A stretch of 64,000 bases of DNA from contig CAYJMF010000001.1 in NCBI GenBank assembly GCA_964370855.1, positions 176,599 through 240,598 of the forward strand, in the 5' to 3' direction. Both the position numbers and the translations under genes were made by a program. Source of the DNA: JAKLKS01 sp964370855 (GTDB lineage: Bacteria; Planctomycetota; JAJSAM01; JAKLKS01). The notes below the pieces were generated by a model, which saw nothing but the letters and a program-made list of their open reading frames with translations, was not told the DNA's origin and ran no database searches. This document shows, piece by piece, positions 9,358-17,059 of the stretch (the stretch's first letter is position 1; each line of letters begins with the position of its first letter).

Positions 9358-9432
9358 GTGACGGGTACCTTCCCTCCGGAGGAACTCAGCGAGAGCGACC
9401 CATTGGACCTCGACCGCCTTTCGGGGGCGTAG
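9358..9432 (+). pseudogene. C-terminal remnant of a cassette-type third gene
   Basis: A short open frame ends in ...SESDPLDLDRLSGA and a TAG at 9430-9432. The last eleven residues are identical to a stretch near the end of the protein at 1793-2656. The underlying 33 bases differ at six positions, all synonymous, which indicates descent from a translated gene rather than chance or a recent DNA copy. No further homologous sequence is visible upstream, so this looks like the tail of a second cassette-type gene that was deleted. The possible GTG at 9358 makes a 24-residue peptide, but independent function is unlikely. Confidence 0.5.
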
Positions 9433-9541
9433 GGGGTCGCAGGCAGACACCAACCTGCGGCGTTCCCCAAGAGCGGCTCCCTCCACTGCGGACGGTACTA
9501 CAATCGGCGGTGGAGTTTCGGACCGGCGCCGGAGGACGGGG

Positions 9542-11155
9542 ATGACCTCGACGGTGACGCGACGCGGCGTGGCGCTCCTGCTCCTCGCGCTCGCGGCGAC
9601 GGCGCCCCTCCCCGCCGTCGCCGACGGGATGTACTTCCCCGAGAAGTCGCACGTGGTCCCCGTCGCCATCCCGGCGCAGAGGGCGATCCTCGTCCACCGG
9701 AACGGGGTCGAGACGCTGACCGTCGAATCGACCCTCGACGCCCGCGGCCAGGCCTTCGGCTGGGTCGTCCCCGTCCCCGCGACGCCGACCTCGGTGGAGA
9801 AGGGGACCCGGGGCCCCCTCGACGTCCTCGACCGGGTGACCGGGCCGGAGGTCGTCCACGGGACCGGCTTCTCGCGGGGCGCGGGGCCGTGGGCGCTCCT
9901 GTTCCTCGGCCTTCTCCTCCTCTCCCGGGCCCGCCTCCTCCGGGCGGGGTTCACCGGCCGGGGGATCTTCGACGTCCTCATGATCTGGGTGGCCGGCCTG
10001 TTCGTATTCTCCCTCACCCTCGGCGTCCGCGGGAGCGTGACCAAGGGAGGCGGGGGCGGCTTCAAAGCCTCCCTCGACCGGGAGGCCCCCACGATCCCCG
10101 GCGTCCACGCCTCCCCGACGCGGCGCGTCGGCTCCTACGAGGTGACGGTGCTCCGGGCCGACGACGCCGGCGCCCTCGGCCGCTGGCTCGAGGCGAACGG
10201 GTTCGCGACCCTGCCCCCGGGCGGCGCGCCCGTCGTCGAGGCCCACGTCCGTGAGGGCTGGTCCTTCGTGGCGGTCCGCCTCCTCCGCGAGGAGGAGGGG
10301 AGGGCCGCGCCCCATCCCCTGCGCATCGTCTTCCCCGCCGCGGCTCCGATCTACCCGATGCGCCTGACCGCCCTCGCCGGGGGCGTGACGGCGGTGCGGC
10401 TGTACGTGGTGATGGAGGGGGGCGGGTCGGGGCCGGGGCTCGCGACCATCTTCCGCGATCGCTTCCCCCGCGTCGTCCGCGGGGCGGCGACGCCGCCGGG
10501 GGCGGGCGGCTGGGCCCGGGGCGAGGGGCTCGGGACGGATCTCCTCCATCCACGCCTCCTCGCCGACCTCTGGGACGGCTGCACCCTCACGCGCCTCGAG
10601 GGGAAGTTCCGCCCCGGGGACATGGAGCGGGACATCGTCCTCGCCGGGGCGCCGGCGGGGCCGCACCTCGCGCGGTTCTGGAGCGCCGAGGGGGCGCGGG
10701 ACGCGGCCGCGCGGTGGTCCCTCCTCCCCTGGGCCTGCCTCGCCTTCGTCCTCCTCTTCGTGCCGCCGGCCCACCTGCCGCTCAAGGGGCGCCGCGGGAC
10801 GCCTTTCCTCCACGGCCTCCTCGCGCTCACCCTCGGGGCGGGGGCGGTCTTCCTCGCCGTGCGGTGGACGCTGCCGGTGATCGCGGTGGAGGAGGTGCCG
10901 TACTCCTATTCGGGCGCCCGGGGACATCCCTGGCAGAACATCCCCGGTAGCCCGCCCCTCGACCTCCGGGGACGGACCGCGGCCGAGTGCGAGGACCTCG
11001 TCCGGCAGGAGTTCTCGAAGAGGTGGCTGCCGCCTCCCTCGGTCGGCGATTCCCCCGGCGAGTTCGAGGTCCTGGACACGGGCGACTCCCCGACGATCCG
11101 CTTCTACGGCGAACACGGGGAGCCTCTGGACGGGTGGGTCCCGGAGACGCGCTGA
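9542..11155 (+). CDS. DUF2330 family membrane protein
   Basis: The protein has 537 residues. It begins with a basic signal sequence (about 1-27, ending LPAVADG). The next block, GMYFPEKSHVVPVAIPAQRA followed by ILVHRNGVETLTVES, is the hallmark of DUF2330, a family of exported proteins of unknown function. Hydrophobic spans lie at about 115-130, 143-160, 395-412 and 425-445. The segment between the middle spans includes TYPMRLTAL-like strands (IYPMRLTALA). A ribosome-binding site GGAGG lies about ten bases before the ATG. There is no obvious operon partner. DUF2330 proteins are often near other extracytoplasmic genes, as here. Confidence 0.75.
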   Translation: MTSTVTRRGVALLLLALAATAPLPAVADGMYFPEKSHVVPVAIPAQRAILVHRNGVETLTVESTLDARGQAFGWVVPVPATPTSVEKGTRGPLDVLDRVTGPEVVHGTGFSRGAGPWALLFLGLLLLSRARLLRAGFTGRGIFDVLMIWVAGLFVFSLTLGVRGSVTKGGGGGFKASLDREAPTIPGVHASPTRRVGSYEVTVLRADDAGALGRWLEANGFATLPPGGAPVVEAHVREGWSFVAVRLLREEEGRAAPHPLRIVFPAAAPIYPMRLTALAGGVTAVRLYVVMEGGGSGPGLATIFRDRFPRVVRGAATPPGAGGWARGEGLGTDLLHPRLLADLWDGCTLTRLEGKFRPGDMERDIVLAGAPAGPHLARFWSAEGARDAAARWSLLPWACLAFVLLFVPPAHLPLKGRRGTPFLHGLLALTLGAGAVFLAVRWTLPVIAVEEVPYSYSGARGHPWQNIPGSPPLDLRGRTAAECEDLVRQEFSKRWLPPPSVGDSPGEFEVLDTGDSPTIRFYGEHGEPLDGWVPETR

Positions 11156-11247
11156 ACTACCACTGCCATACTGAACCCGTCCCAAGTCGGCGGCGAGGTT
11201 GGGGGCGAGCGACCCTGGCCCGTAGTGGTGGTCGCCTTTCTCCCCTC

Positions 11248-12219
11248 CTACAGGAGATGAGCCGAGGACGCGACCGTCGAGCGGCAGTCCTCCAGGGTCG
11301 GAACGCTCCCGACGATCAGCCGGCGCATGCTCTCGAGACCTCTGCGGAGTACCTCCTGGGAAGGGTGGCGGCCGTCGAACGCCGGGCTGGCGGCGTACCC
11401 TCCCGCCGGCCTCGGCGTGGTCGGCCACCCCCACTCGAGACTGATGCGCTCCGTGTCGGCCGCCGTCTCCACGGCCACGCTGCACGAACCGCCGAGGGCT
11501 CCCCGGACCTCGACATCCCCCAGGAGCTGGTGGATGTCATAGAGGTGGCGGGCCGCCCTTGCCAGTTCCGCTTCGGAGCCCGGGAGGCTGCTTGCCAGAT
11601 GGTGGATCACCGCCAGCTTCTCGAACAGGGTGCGATGCGGGCGTAGTACCCAGATCGAGACGGGAGCGAACTCGTCGAAGGCATCATCGGGCTCCCCCAG
11701 CGATTGAACGGCGTGCATGCCCAGGAGGGACCGGATCTCGCGCGTCTCCCGGGGATCCGGGGCACCCCGGATGCCGAGCTCCAGGAGCACGCCGGGCTTG
11801 ACCGCCGAGGCGTCGTACTTCGCCGGGTACCGGTAGCGCACGTTCCGGTGGATTCCCCTCGAGGCCCCCTCCAGCACGACATCTCCCTCAGCGAGACCGA
11901 GGTCCTCCCCGGCGCGGGTACACAGGGCCTTGAGGAGGTTGTCCACGCTTCCCCTGCCGAACGAGGCGTCCTTCCGTCGCGTGATGACGAGCAGGATGTC
12001 CACGTCCTCGGAGAAGCGTTGGATCAGGCCGTATCCCTTCGAAAGGCTGGTGCCGCCCTTGAAGACGACATGGGCGTCGCCGATCCCGGCAGCAACGCTT
12101 CGAAGGAGCTCGGTGATCCAGTAGTCCTTCTCCACGAACTCCGCCGGAAGCCCGAGTGCGTCGGCGGCGGCTCCCACGAGCGCGAAGTGGTCGTCCGGGC
12201 GGTCGCGGAGTTTCGCCAC
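11248..12219 (-). CDS. AbiEii/AbiGii-type nucleotidyltransferase toxin
   Basis: The protein has 323 residues. VVFKGGTSLSKGY (51-63) followed by RFSEDVDILL (68-77) is the nucleotidyltransferase signature of the AbiEii toxin family: the Gly-Gly of motif I and the D72-x-D74 metal-binding pair. A Lys-containing strand (VKPGVLLELGIRG) fits motif III. AbiEii toxins are reported to transfer nucleotides to RNA targets and to act in type IV toxin-antitoxin and abortive-infection systems. The GTG start lies three bases after the stop of the partner gene and has GGAGG upstream. The protein appears intact. Confidence 0.85.
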   Translation of the reverse strand: MAKLRDRPDDHFALVGAAADALGLPAEFVEKDYWITELLRSVAAGIGDAHVVFKGGTSLSKGYGLIQRFSEDVDILLVITRRKDASFGRGSVDNLLKALCTRAGEDLGLAEGDVVLEGASRGIHRNVRYRYPAKYDASAVKPGVLLELGIRGAPDPRETREIRSLLGMHAVQSLGEPDDAFDEFAPVSIWVLRPHRTLFEKLAVIHHLASSLPGSEAELARAARHLYDIHQLLGDVEVRGALGGSCSVAVETAADTERISLEWGWPTTPRPAGGYAASPAFDGRHPSQEVLRRGLESMRRLIVGSVPTLEDCRSTVASSAHLL

Positions 12220-12222
12220 GGG

Positions 12223-12855
12223 TCACGATCCTCCGGCAGCCGGTTCCGAATGGAAACCGGCCAGGCCCTCGACGAGCCTCGCGAACCGCTCCCGGAGTGC
12301 GGGCTTGCCCTCCCCCTCGACCGCCTTCCGCATGCGCACGGGACGGAGGAGCCCCGTGGCCCGGAGCCTCGCGACCCTGGCCACCAGGGTGGGCCAGTCG
12401 GCTTCCACGGTGCCGGGCCATTCGCGGAGCACCTCGAGGAGGGCGATCTCCTCGTACCGGAGTCCGAGACGGCGGAAGTTGTTGCGGGAGTGGAATTCCG
12501 CTCCCGGAATCCCGGCGGGAGCCGGGCCGACGATGGCGTAGACGGCCGTCGCGGGCACCTGGGTCGAGAGACCGAGCGCATGGCTCGCCGACCAGCCCGC
12601 CGGACCGACACCGCGGTCCCCTGCGACGACCCGCACGATGTCGTCCACCCTCGGTCGACCCGGGCCGAAGCGGGAGGGCACTCCCTTCCAGTAGAGCCCC
12701 CTCCGGACCCTCAGCAGGGTCCTGTCCTGGCCGGTGAGGCGGGACAGGTGGGACTCGACCGCGGCCCGGGAGCCTGCGAACTCCGTTGTCCGGAAGAAGG
12801 CTCCCCGGGGGGCCTTCCCGACCTTCTCGCGGATGGTGGCGGCGATGGTCTTCAT
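12223..12855 (-). CDS. AbiEi-type (DUF6088-like) antitoxin/transcription factor
   Basis: The protein has 210 residues. The N-terminal 90 residues (IREKVGKAPRGAFFRTTEF, then RLTGQDRTLLRVRRGLYWKG) form the winged-helix segment typical of AbiEi/DUF6088 proteins, which repress their own promoter and neutralise the neighbouring AbiEii toxin. The central block GWSASHALGLSTQVPATAVYAI also fits the family. The order antitoxin-toxin with a 3-bp gap is standard for this system. The ATG is at 12853-12855, practically at the predicted transcription start, so the mRNA may be leaderless. An inverted repeat TGCAAG-N17-CTTGCA spans the -10 box and is a plausible operator. Confidence 0.8.
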   Translation of the reverse strand: MKTIAATIREKVGKAPRGAFFRTTEFAGSRAAVESHLSRLTGQDRTLLRVRRGLYWKGVPSRFGPGRPRVDDIVRVVAGDRGVGPAGWSASHALGLSTQVPATAVYAIVGPAPAGIPGAEFHSRNNFRRLGLRYEEIALLEVLREWPGTVEADWPTLVARVARLRATGLLRPVRMRKAVEGEGKPALRERFARLVEGLAGFHSEPAAGGS

Positions 12856-12893
12856 TGCAAGGAAAGTATATCAAATAACTTGCACATGGTCAA
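12856..12893 (-). promoter_or_regulatory. Sigma-70 promoter and inverted-repeat operator of the AbiE pair
   Basis: Read on the minus strand: -35 TTGACC (12888-12893), a 17-bp spacer, -10 TATACT (12865-12870). The predicted start of transcription, six to seven bases after the -10, falls at about 12857-12859, two to four bases before the ATG, implying a leaderless message. The half-sites TGCAAG (12879-12884 on this strand) and CTTGCA (12856-12861) flank the -10 box and could be bound by the antitoxin. Confidence 0.8.
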
Positions 12894-13018
12894 GGCGCGA
12901 ACATGACGGGAACCTCACCTGGATGCCCGACGTGCATCGAGGGCTCCCGGGCTCGCCGTGGACGGGACATCGCTCCCCCAAGGAGCGCGAGAGCGAAGGG
13001 ACGCGGTACCCTGACCCC

Positions 13019-13699
13019 ATGCCCCCTTCCGACCCCGCCTCCCCCCGCTGGTCCGACCCCTCCACGGTCCGGGGCTTCCGGACGGGCGCCCCGAACCCCG
13101 TCCTCCTCGAGTTCGCCCGCTCCCTCCTCCGCCCCGGCGCGCGGCCGCGGGCGCTGGACATCGGCTGCGGCGCGGCGCGGAACGCGCTCCCCCTCGCGCT
13201 CCTCGGCTTCGAGGTGACGGGCATCGACCTCGCGTTCCCGATGCTCGCGGCGGCGCGGGAGAGGGTCGGGACGGCGGGCCCCCCGGTCCGCCTCGTCCAC
13301 GGGCCCATGGCGCCGCTGCCCTTCGCCGACGCCGCCTTCGACCTCGTGGTCGCCCACGGCATCTGGAACCTCGCCCGATCCGGCGCGGCCTTCCGCGCCG
13401 CCGTGGCCGAGGGGGCGCGCGTCGCGAGGCCCGGCGCCGGCCTCTTCCTCTTCACCTTCTCCCGCTCGACCTTCCCGCCCGACGAGGAGCCGGTGGAGGG
13501 GGAGACCTTCGTCTACACGCGCTTCAGCGGGGAGCCGAACTGCTTCCTCACGGAGCCGGAGATCCGCGTCGAGCTCGGCCGCGCCGGCTTCCGCCGGGAT
13601 CCTGCGGCGCCGCTCACGGAGCACAACCTCCCGCCGGGAGGGCTTCTCCGGGGAAGCGGACCGCCGGTGATCTTCGAGGGGACCTTCTTCCGGGAGTGA
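13019..13699 (+). CDS. Class I SAM-dependent methyltransferase
   Basis: The protein has 226 residues. The Rossmann-fold motif I ALDIGCGAARNALPLALLG lies at about residues 41-59. It is followed by an acidic strand end (VTGIDLA) and motif LPFADAAFDLVVAHG, the post-II/motif III pattern of class I methyltransferases that use S-adenosylmethionine. The substrate is unknown. The ATG at 13019 is chosen because the frame upstream runs into the AbiE promoter and antitoxin gene. The stop is 15 bp from the convergent PhzF gene. Confidence 0.8.
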   Translation: MPPSDPASPRWSDPSTVRGFRTGAPNPVLLEFARSLLRPGARPRALDIGCGAARNALPLALLGFEVTGIDLAFPMLAAARERVGTAGPPVRLVHGPMAPLPFADAAFDLVVAHGIWNLARSGAAFRAAVAEGARVARPGAGLFLFTFSRSTFPPDEEPVEGETFVYTRFSGEPNCFLTEPEIRVELGRAGFRRDPAAPLTEHNLPPGGLLRGSGPPVIFEGTFFRE

Positions 13700-13714
13700 G
13701 GCCGCGCCCTCCCC

Positions 13715-14503
13715 CTACCCGGGCACTTCGATGAACCCCTTGAGGTAGGGCTCCACCCGCCCGGCCATGGAGACGCGCTCCCCGCGCAGTTCGCAGGCGA
13801 GCGCCCCGCCCCGCGCCGAGACCTGGCGGGCCCGGAGCACGTTCTTCCCCAGGCGCGCCGCCCAGAAGGGGACGAGGACGCAGTGGGTCGAGCCCGTCAC
13901 CGGGTCCTCGGGGATGCCGGACCCGGGCACGAAGTAGCGGGAGACGAAGTCGCAGGTGCGGCCGGGGGCCGTCGCGACGAGGCCGTGGAAGGGGAGGGCC
14001 CGCACCCGCTCCATGTCGGGGCGCAGCGCGAGCACCGCCTCCTCGTCCCCGAGGAGGGCCACGACCTGGGAGGCGGCGTGCACCTCGAGGGGGACGGCGC
14101 CGAGGGCCGCGGCGAGGCCCGGCGGCGCCGGGATCGGGCGCGGGGGCTGGGCGGGGAAGTCGAGGGCGTAGAGGTCGCCCCGGCGCTCCACGCCGAGATC
14201 CCCCGCCATCCGGGTGCGGAACCGGACCGCGGTCCGCCCCGGCTCGAGGTCGTTCATCACGACGGCGCCCGAGGCGAGGGTCGCGTGGCCGCAGAGATCC
14301 ACCTCCACCGCCGGGGTGAACCAGCGGAGGTCGTAGACGCCGTCGCCGCCGACGAGGAACGCGGTTTCGGAGAGGTTGTTCTCCGCGGCGATGGACTGGA
14401 GGAAGGCGTCGGGGAGCCACTCCCCGAGGGGGCAGACGGCGGCCGGGTTCCCCGTGAAGGGGCCCTCGGCGAAGGCGTCGAGCTGGTGGATGGGAATCCG
14501 CAC
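13715..14503 (-). CDS. PhzF family isomerase/epimerase
   Basis: The protein has 262 residues, the usual PhzF length. Motifs are the N-terminal QLDAFAEGPFTGNPAAV, the catalytic-glutamate context ENNLSETAFL (Glu46), the DLCGHATLASG block of the first lobe, and the second-lobe PGSGIPEDPVTGSTH. PhzF proteins have a diaminopimelate-epimerase fold and catalyse proton shifts. Only some members make phenazines, and no phenazine genes are nearby, so a general metabolic role is likelier. The GTG start at 14501-14503 has GGAGGG upstream. The gene is divergent from the PDZ-tailed protein. Confidence 0.85.
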   Translation of the reverse strand: MRIPIHQLDAFAEGPFTGNPAAVCPLGEWLPDAFLQSIAAENNLSETAFLVGGDGVYDLRWFTPAVEVDLCGHATLASGAVVMNDLEPGRTAVRFRTRMAGDLGVERRGDLYALDFPAQPPRPIPAPPGLAAALGAVPLEVHAASQVVALLGDEEAVLALRPDMERVRALPFHGLVATAPGRTCDFVSRYFVPGSGIPEDPVTGSTHCVLVPFWAARLGKNVLRARQVSARGGALACELRGERVSMAGRVEPYLKGFIEVPG

Positions 14504-14608
14504 GCTGGTGCCCTCCGCGGGACGGAGCGCATCCTACCCGGCCCCGGCCTCCCCGTGCCCCGGGGGAGCGCCGCGGGGTTACCATCCATCCATTCCCCCG
14601 GGGGCGCC

Positions 14609-16993
14609 ATGCGCAGGAACACCTTCCTCTTCGGACTGGCGATGCTCGGCGTCGGCGTGGCCGTGGGGGGGGTCTTCGCCTCCCTCCTCGGGGGGAGGGA
14701 TCCGGCCTCCACCTCCGGGACCTCCGCCCCGGCGCCCGCCGCGGGGGCCGCCGCGGGGGCCGGCGGCGAAGGCGTCGCTCCCCTCCCCGCTCCGTCGCCG
14801 GGCGCCGCCCCGGCCCGCCCCGCCGCGGGCGCCCCCGGCCCCCGATCCCCCGTCGCGCCCGCAGGCGAGGGGAACGGCACCCTTTCCGGCGCCGTCCTCG
14901 GGCCCGGAGGGGCGCCCCTCTCCGGGGTCCTCGTCCGCGCGACGCCCATGGAATTCGGAGGTGAGGAGGAATCGGAGGAGGACGCGGCCCCCCTCCCGCC
15001 GCCGGGGAGCCCCCCGCCGCCCCGCGACGTGGACGCGGTGGTGCGCGCCTTCGCGCGGGGCCTGGAGCGGGAGCTGGCCGGGTTGCGCGAGACCGTGACC
15101 GACGCGGGCGGCGCCTACCTCCTCTCCGGGCTCCCCGCGAAGACCTACCAGCTCGAGGCCTGGCTCACGGGGTACGAGATCGCGCGCACGGGGGGGGACC
15201 CGTGGGAGCCCGTCCCCGTCGGGACCACCTGCGATTTCCTCGGGGTCCCCCTCTTCCGGATCACGGCCGCCGTGACGCTCCCCGACGGGACCGCCCCGGC
15301 CCACGCGCGGATCTCCTGGACTCCCGAGGGGGACGGCGAGGAGGGCAGCGCCGAGTGGCGGCCGTCGGCCCCGACCCTCGACGTGAAGCCCGGGACCTAC
15401 GAGTTCACCGCCTCCGCCGCCGGCCCCGGGGAGCGGCTCCCGTTCACGGGCGGCTGGATCCGATCGGGCCGCCGCTTCGTTCCCGCCGAAGACGACGCCC
15501 TCTACCGGAGCCCGCCGCAGACCGCCTCCGTCGGAGCCGAGGGCTCCCCTCCCCTCTCCTTCCGCCTCGAGGGCCAGCCCGGGATCCTCGTGAAGGTGGT
15601 CTTCGCCGGCGCCGAGCGCCCCCGCTCGCTCCGCATCGCCGCGCTCCGCCTCGAGGGGGCCGCCAGCGGCGACCCCTCCCAGCTCCTCGACGACGCCGCC
15701 GTGAAGGCGGTGTGGATCGACGACGCCTCCGAGGGCTCCCTCGTGGGCCTCGACCCGGGGACCTGGCTCGTGGGCGTGACCTTCCGCGGGGGCCGCGTCG
15801 GCCCCACGGCCACGGTCGTGGTCGGGAGCGGCCTCGTGACGAAGGAGCTCCTGGTCCCCGACGGCGACCTCAGGGACTGGATCCGGGTCTGGGTCCGCGG
15901 CCCCGACGGGAGCCCGGTGCGCGACGTCTCCCTCGAGTGCGGCTGCCGCAGCGGCGAGGGGAACGGCAGCGCCGACCTGAACACCGTTCCCGAGGCCGAC
16001 GGCTCCTTCCGGGTCGAGCATTTCGAGCAGGACTCCCCGAGCCGCGGCAACGGCTGGAGCTTCGGGGGGAACTCCCTCGGCGCCGAGGGGCGCACCTATT
16101 TCGTCAAGGCCACGAGCGCGAAATACGGGAGCGCGGAGGCGACCTACGACCCGGCGACGGACCGGGAGACGACGATCCAGTTCGTCGCGCCGGCCCTCCT
16201 CCGCGTGACGGTGCCGGGACTCGGCGCGGGCGCCGACCGGAGCCGCGCCTCCCTCTCCCTGGAGGCGGTCGGGGAGGAGGGCGGGGGCCGCGGCAGGAAC
16301 CGCGGCGGGAACCTCGACGGGGAGATCGACGCCTCGGGCGTGGCGACCTTCCCCCCGGCGACCCCGGGGGCCTACGAGGTGGTCCTGCGCCTGGCGCCGA
16401 CGGGCGGCCGGGAGGCCATGAGGTTCGGGCGCTGGAACTCCACGGAGGTGGCCCGGGTCCCCGTGACCCTCGGCGCCGGGGAGACGACGATCTCCGTCCC
16501 CCTGCCCTCCCTCTCCAATCTCACCGTGACCTTCGAGGGGGAGGCGCCGGAACTCCAGCGGGTCTCCGCCGACGGGGCGGGCCGCTCCGGCAGGGCGGTC
16601 CGCGGGGCGGAGAAGGAGGGGGAGATCACCTTCCACGACATCGCGGCGGGACGCTACCGGCTGGTGGACGACCGGCGCGGAGAGATGCTCGTGGACGTGC
16701 CGACGGCCGGCACCGTCGCCTTCCGCCCCCGGCCCTACGACGCCTTCCACATCGAGATCATCGGCAAGGGGTACCTCGCCGAGCTCGGGCTCCGGACCGG
16801 GGACCTCGTGATCTCCATCGACGGGGCGGAGTTCAGGGACCGCGCCACCCTGGACGCGGCGATGGCGGTGTCGAAGACCCGCGAGACCTCGAAGTTCACC
16901 ATCCTGCGGGACGGCGCCACCTTCGACGTCACCGCCGACGGCAAGCGGTTCGAGGAGGACAAGGGCAGCTACTACAGGCCCTGGACGAGGTAG
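14609..16993 (+). CDS. Surface protein with carboxypeptidase-regulatory-like domains and C-terminal PDZ
   Basis: The protein has 794 residues. It starts with a signal anchor (about 5-27), then an Ala/Pro/Gly-rich linker to about residue 88. A carboxypeptidase-regulatory-like domain (GTLSGAVLGPGGAPLSGVLV onward) is interrupted by an acidic, proline-rich insertion (about 113-140). Several poorly recognisable beta-rich segments follow. The last 80 residues form a PDZ domain: HIEIIGKGYLAELGLRTGD, then LVISIDGAEF, with a helix and FTILRDG. PDZ domains bind peptide C-termini, so the protein may recruit or sense other envelope proteins. The ATG at 14609 is the first that precedes the signal sequence. 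Confidence 0.75.
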   Translation: MRRNTFLFGLAMLGVGVAVGGVFASLLGGRDPASTSGTSAPAPAAGAAAGAGGEGVAPLPAPSPGAAPARPAAGAPGPRSPVAPAGEGNGTLSGAVLGPGGAPLSGVLVRATPMEFGGEEESEEDAAPLPPPGSPPPPRDVDAVVRAFARGLERELAGLRETVTDAGGAYLLSGLPAKTYQLEAWLTGYEIARTGGDPWEPVPVGTTCDFLGVPLFRITAAVTLPDGTAPAHARISWTPEGDGEEGSAEWRPSAPTLDVKPGTYEFTASAAGPGERLPFTGGWIRSGRRFVPAEDDALYRSPPQTASVGAEGSPPLSFRLEGQPGILVKVVFAGAERPRSLRIAALRLEGAASGDPSQLLDDAAVKAVWIDDASEGSLVGLDPGTWLVGVTFRGGRVGPTATVVVGSGLVTKELLVPDGDLRDWIRVWVRGPDGSPVRDVSLECGCRSGEGNGSADLNTVPEADGSFRVEHFEQDSPSRGNGWSFGGNSLGAEGRTYFVKATSAKYGSAEATYDPATDRETTIQFVAPALLRVTVPGLGAGADRSRASLSLEAVGEEGGGRGRNRGGNLDGEIDASGVATFPPATPGAYEVVLRLAPTGGREAMRFGRWNSTEVARVPVTLGAGETTISVPLPSLSNLTVTFEGEAPELQRVSADGAGRSGRAVRGAEKEGEITFHDIAAGRYRLVDDRRGEMLVDVPTAGTVAFRPRPYDAFHIEIIGKGYLAELGLRTGDLVISIDGAEFRDRATLDAAMAVSKTRETSKFTILRDGATFDVTADGKRFEEDKGSYYRPWTR

Positions 16994-17008
16994 GGAGGGG
17001 CCGCGGTC

Positions 17009-17050
17009 GCCGAAAAGCGTCTGACACCGATGGGGTGCGGACGGGCAAGA
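17009..17050. repeat. Half-copy of the GGTGTCAGACGC palindrome family
   Basis: GCCGAAAAGCGTCTGACACC, with the following bases GATGGGGTGCGGACGGG, resembles one arm of the palindrome at 55395-55499 (GCCGAAATGCGTCTGACACC followed by GAACGGGCGGACGGG). No opposite arm is present. It lies between the PDZ protein gene and the MutS-like gene and is probably a decayed insertion. Confidence 0.55.
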
Positions 17051-17059
17051 TGTCCTGCC

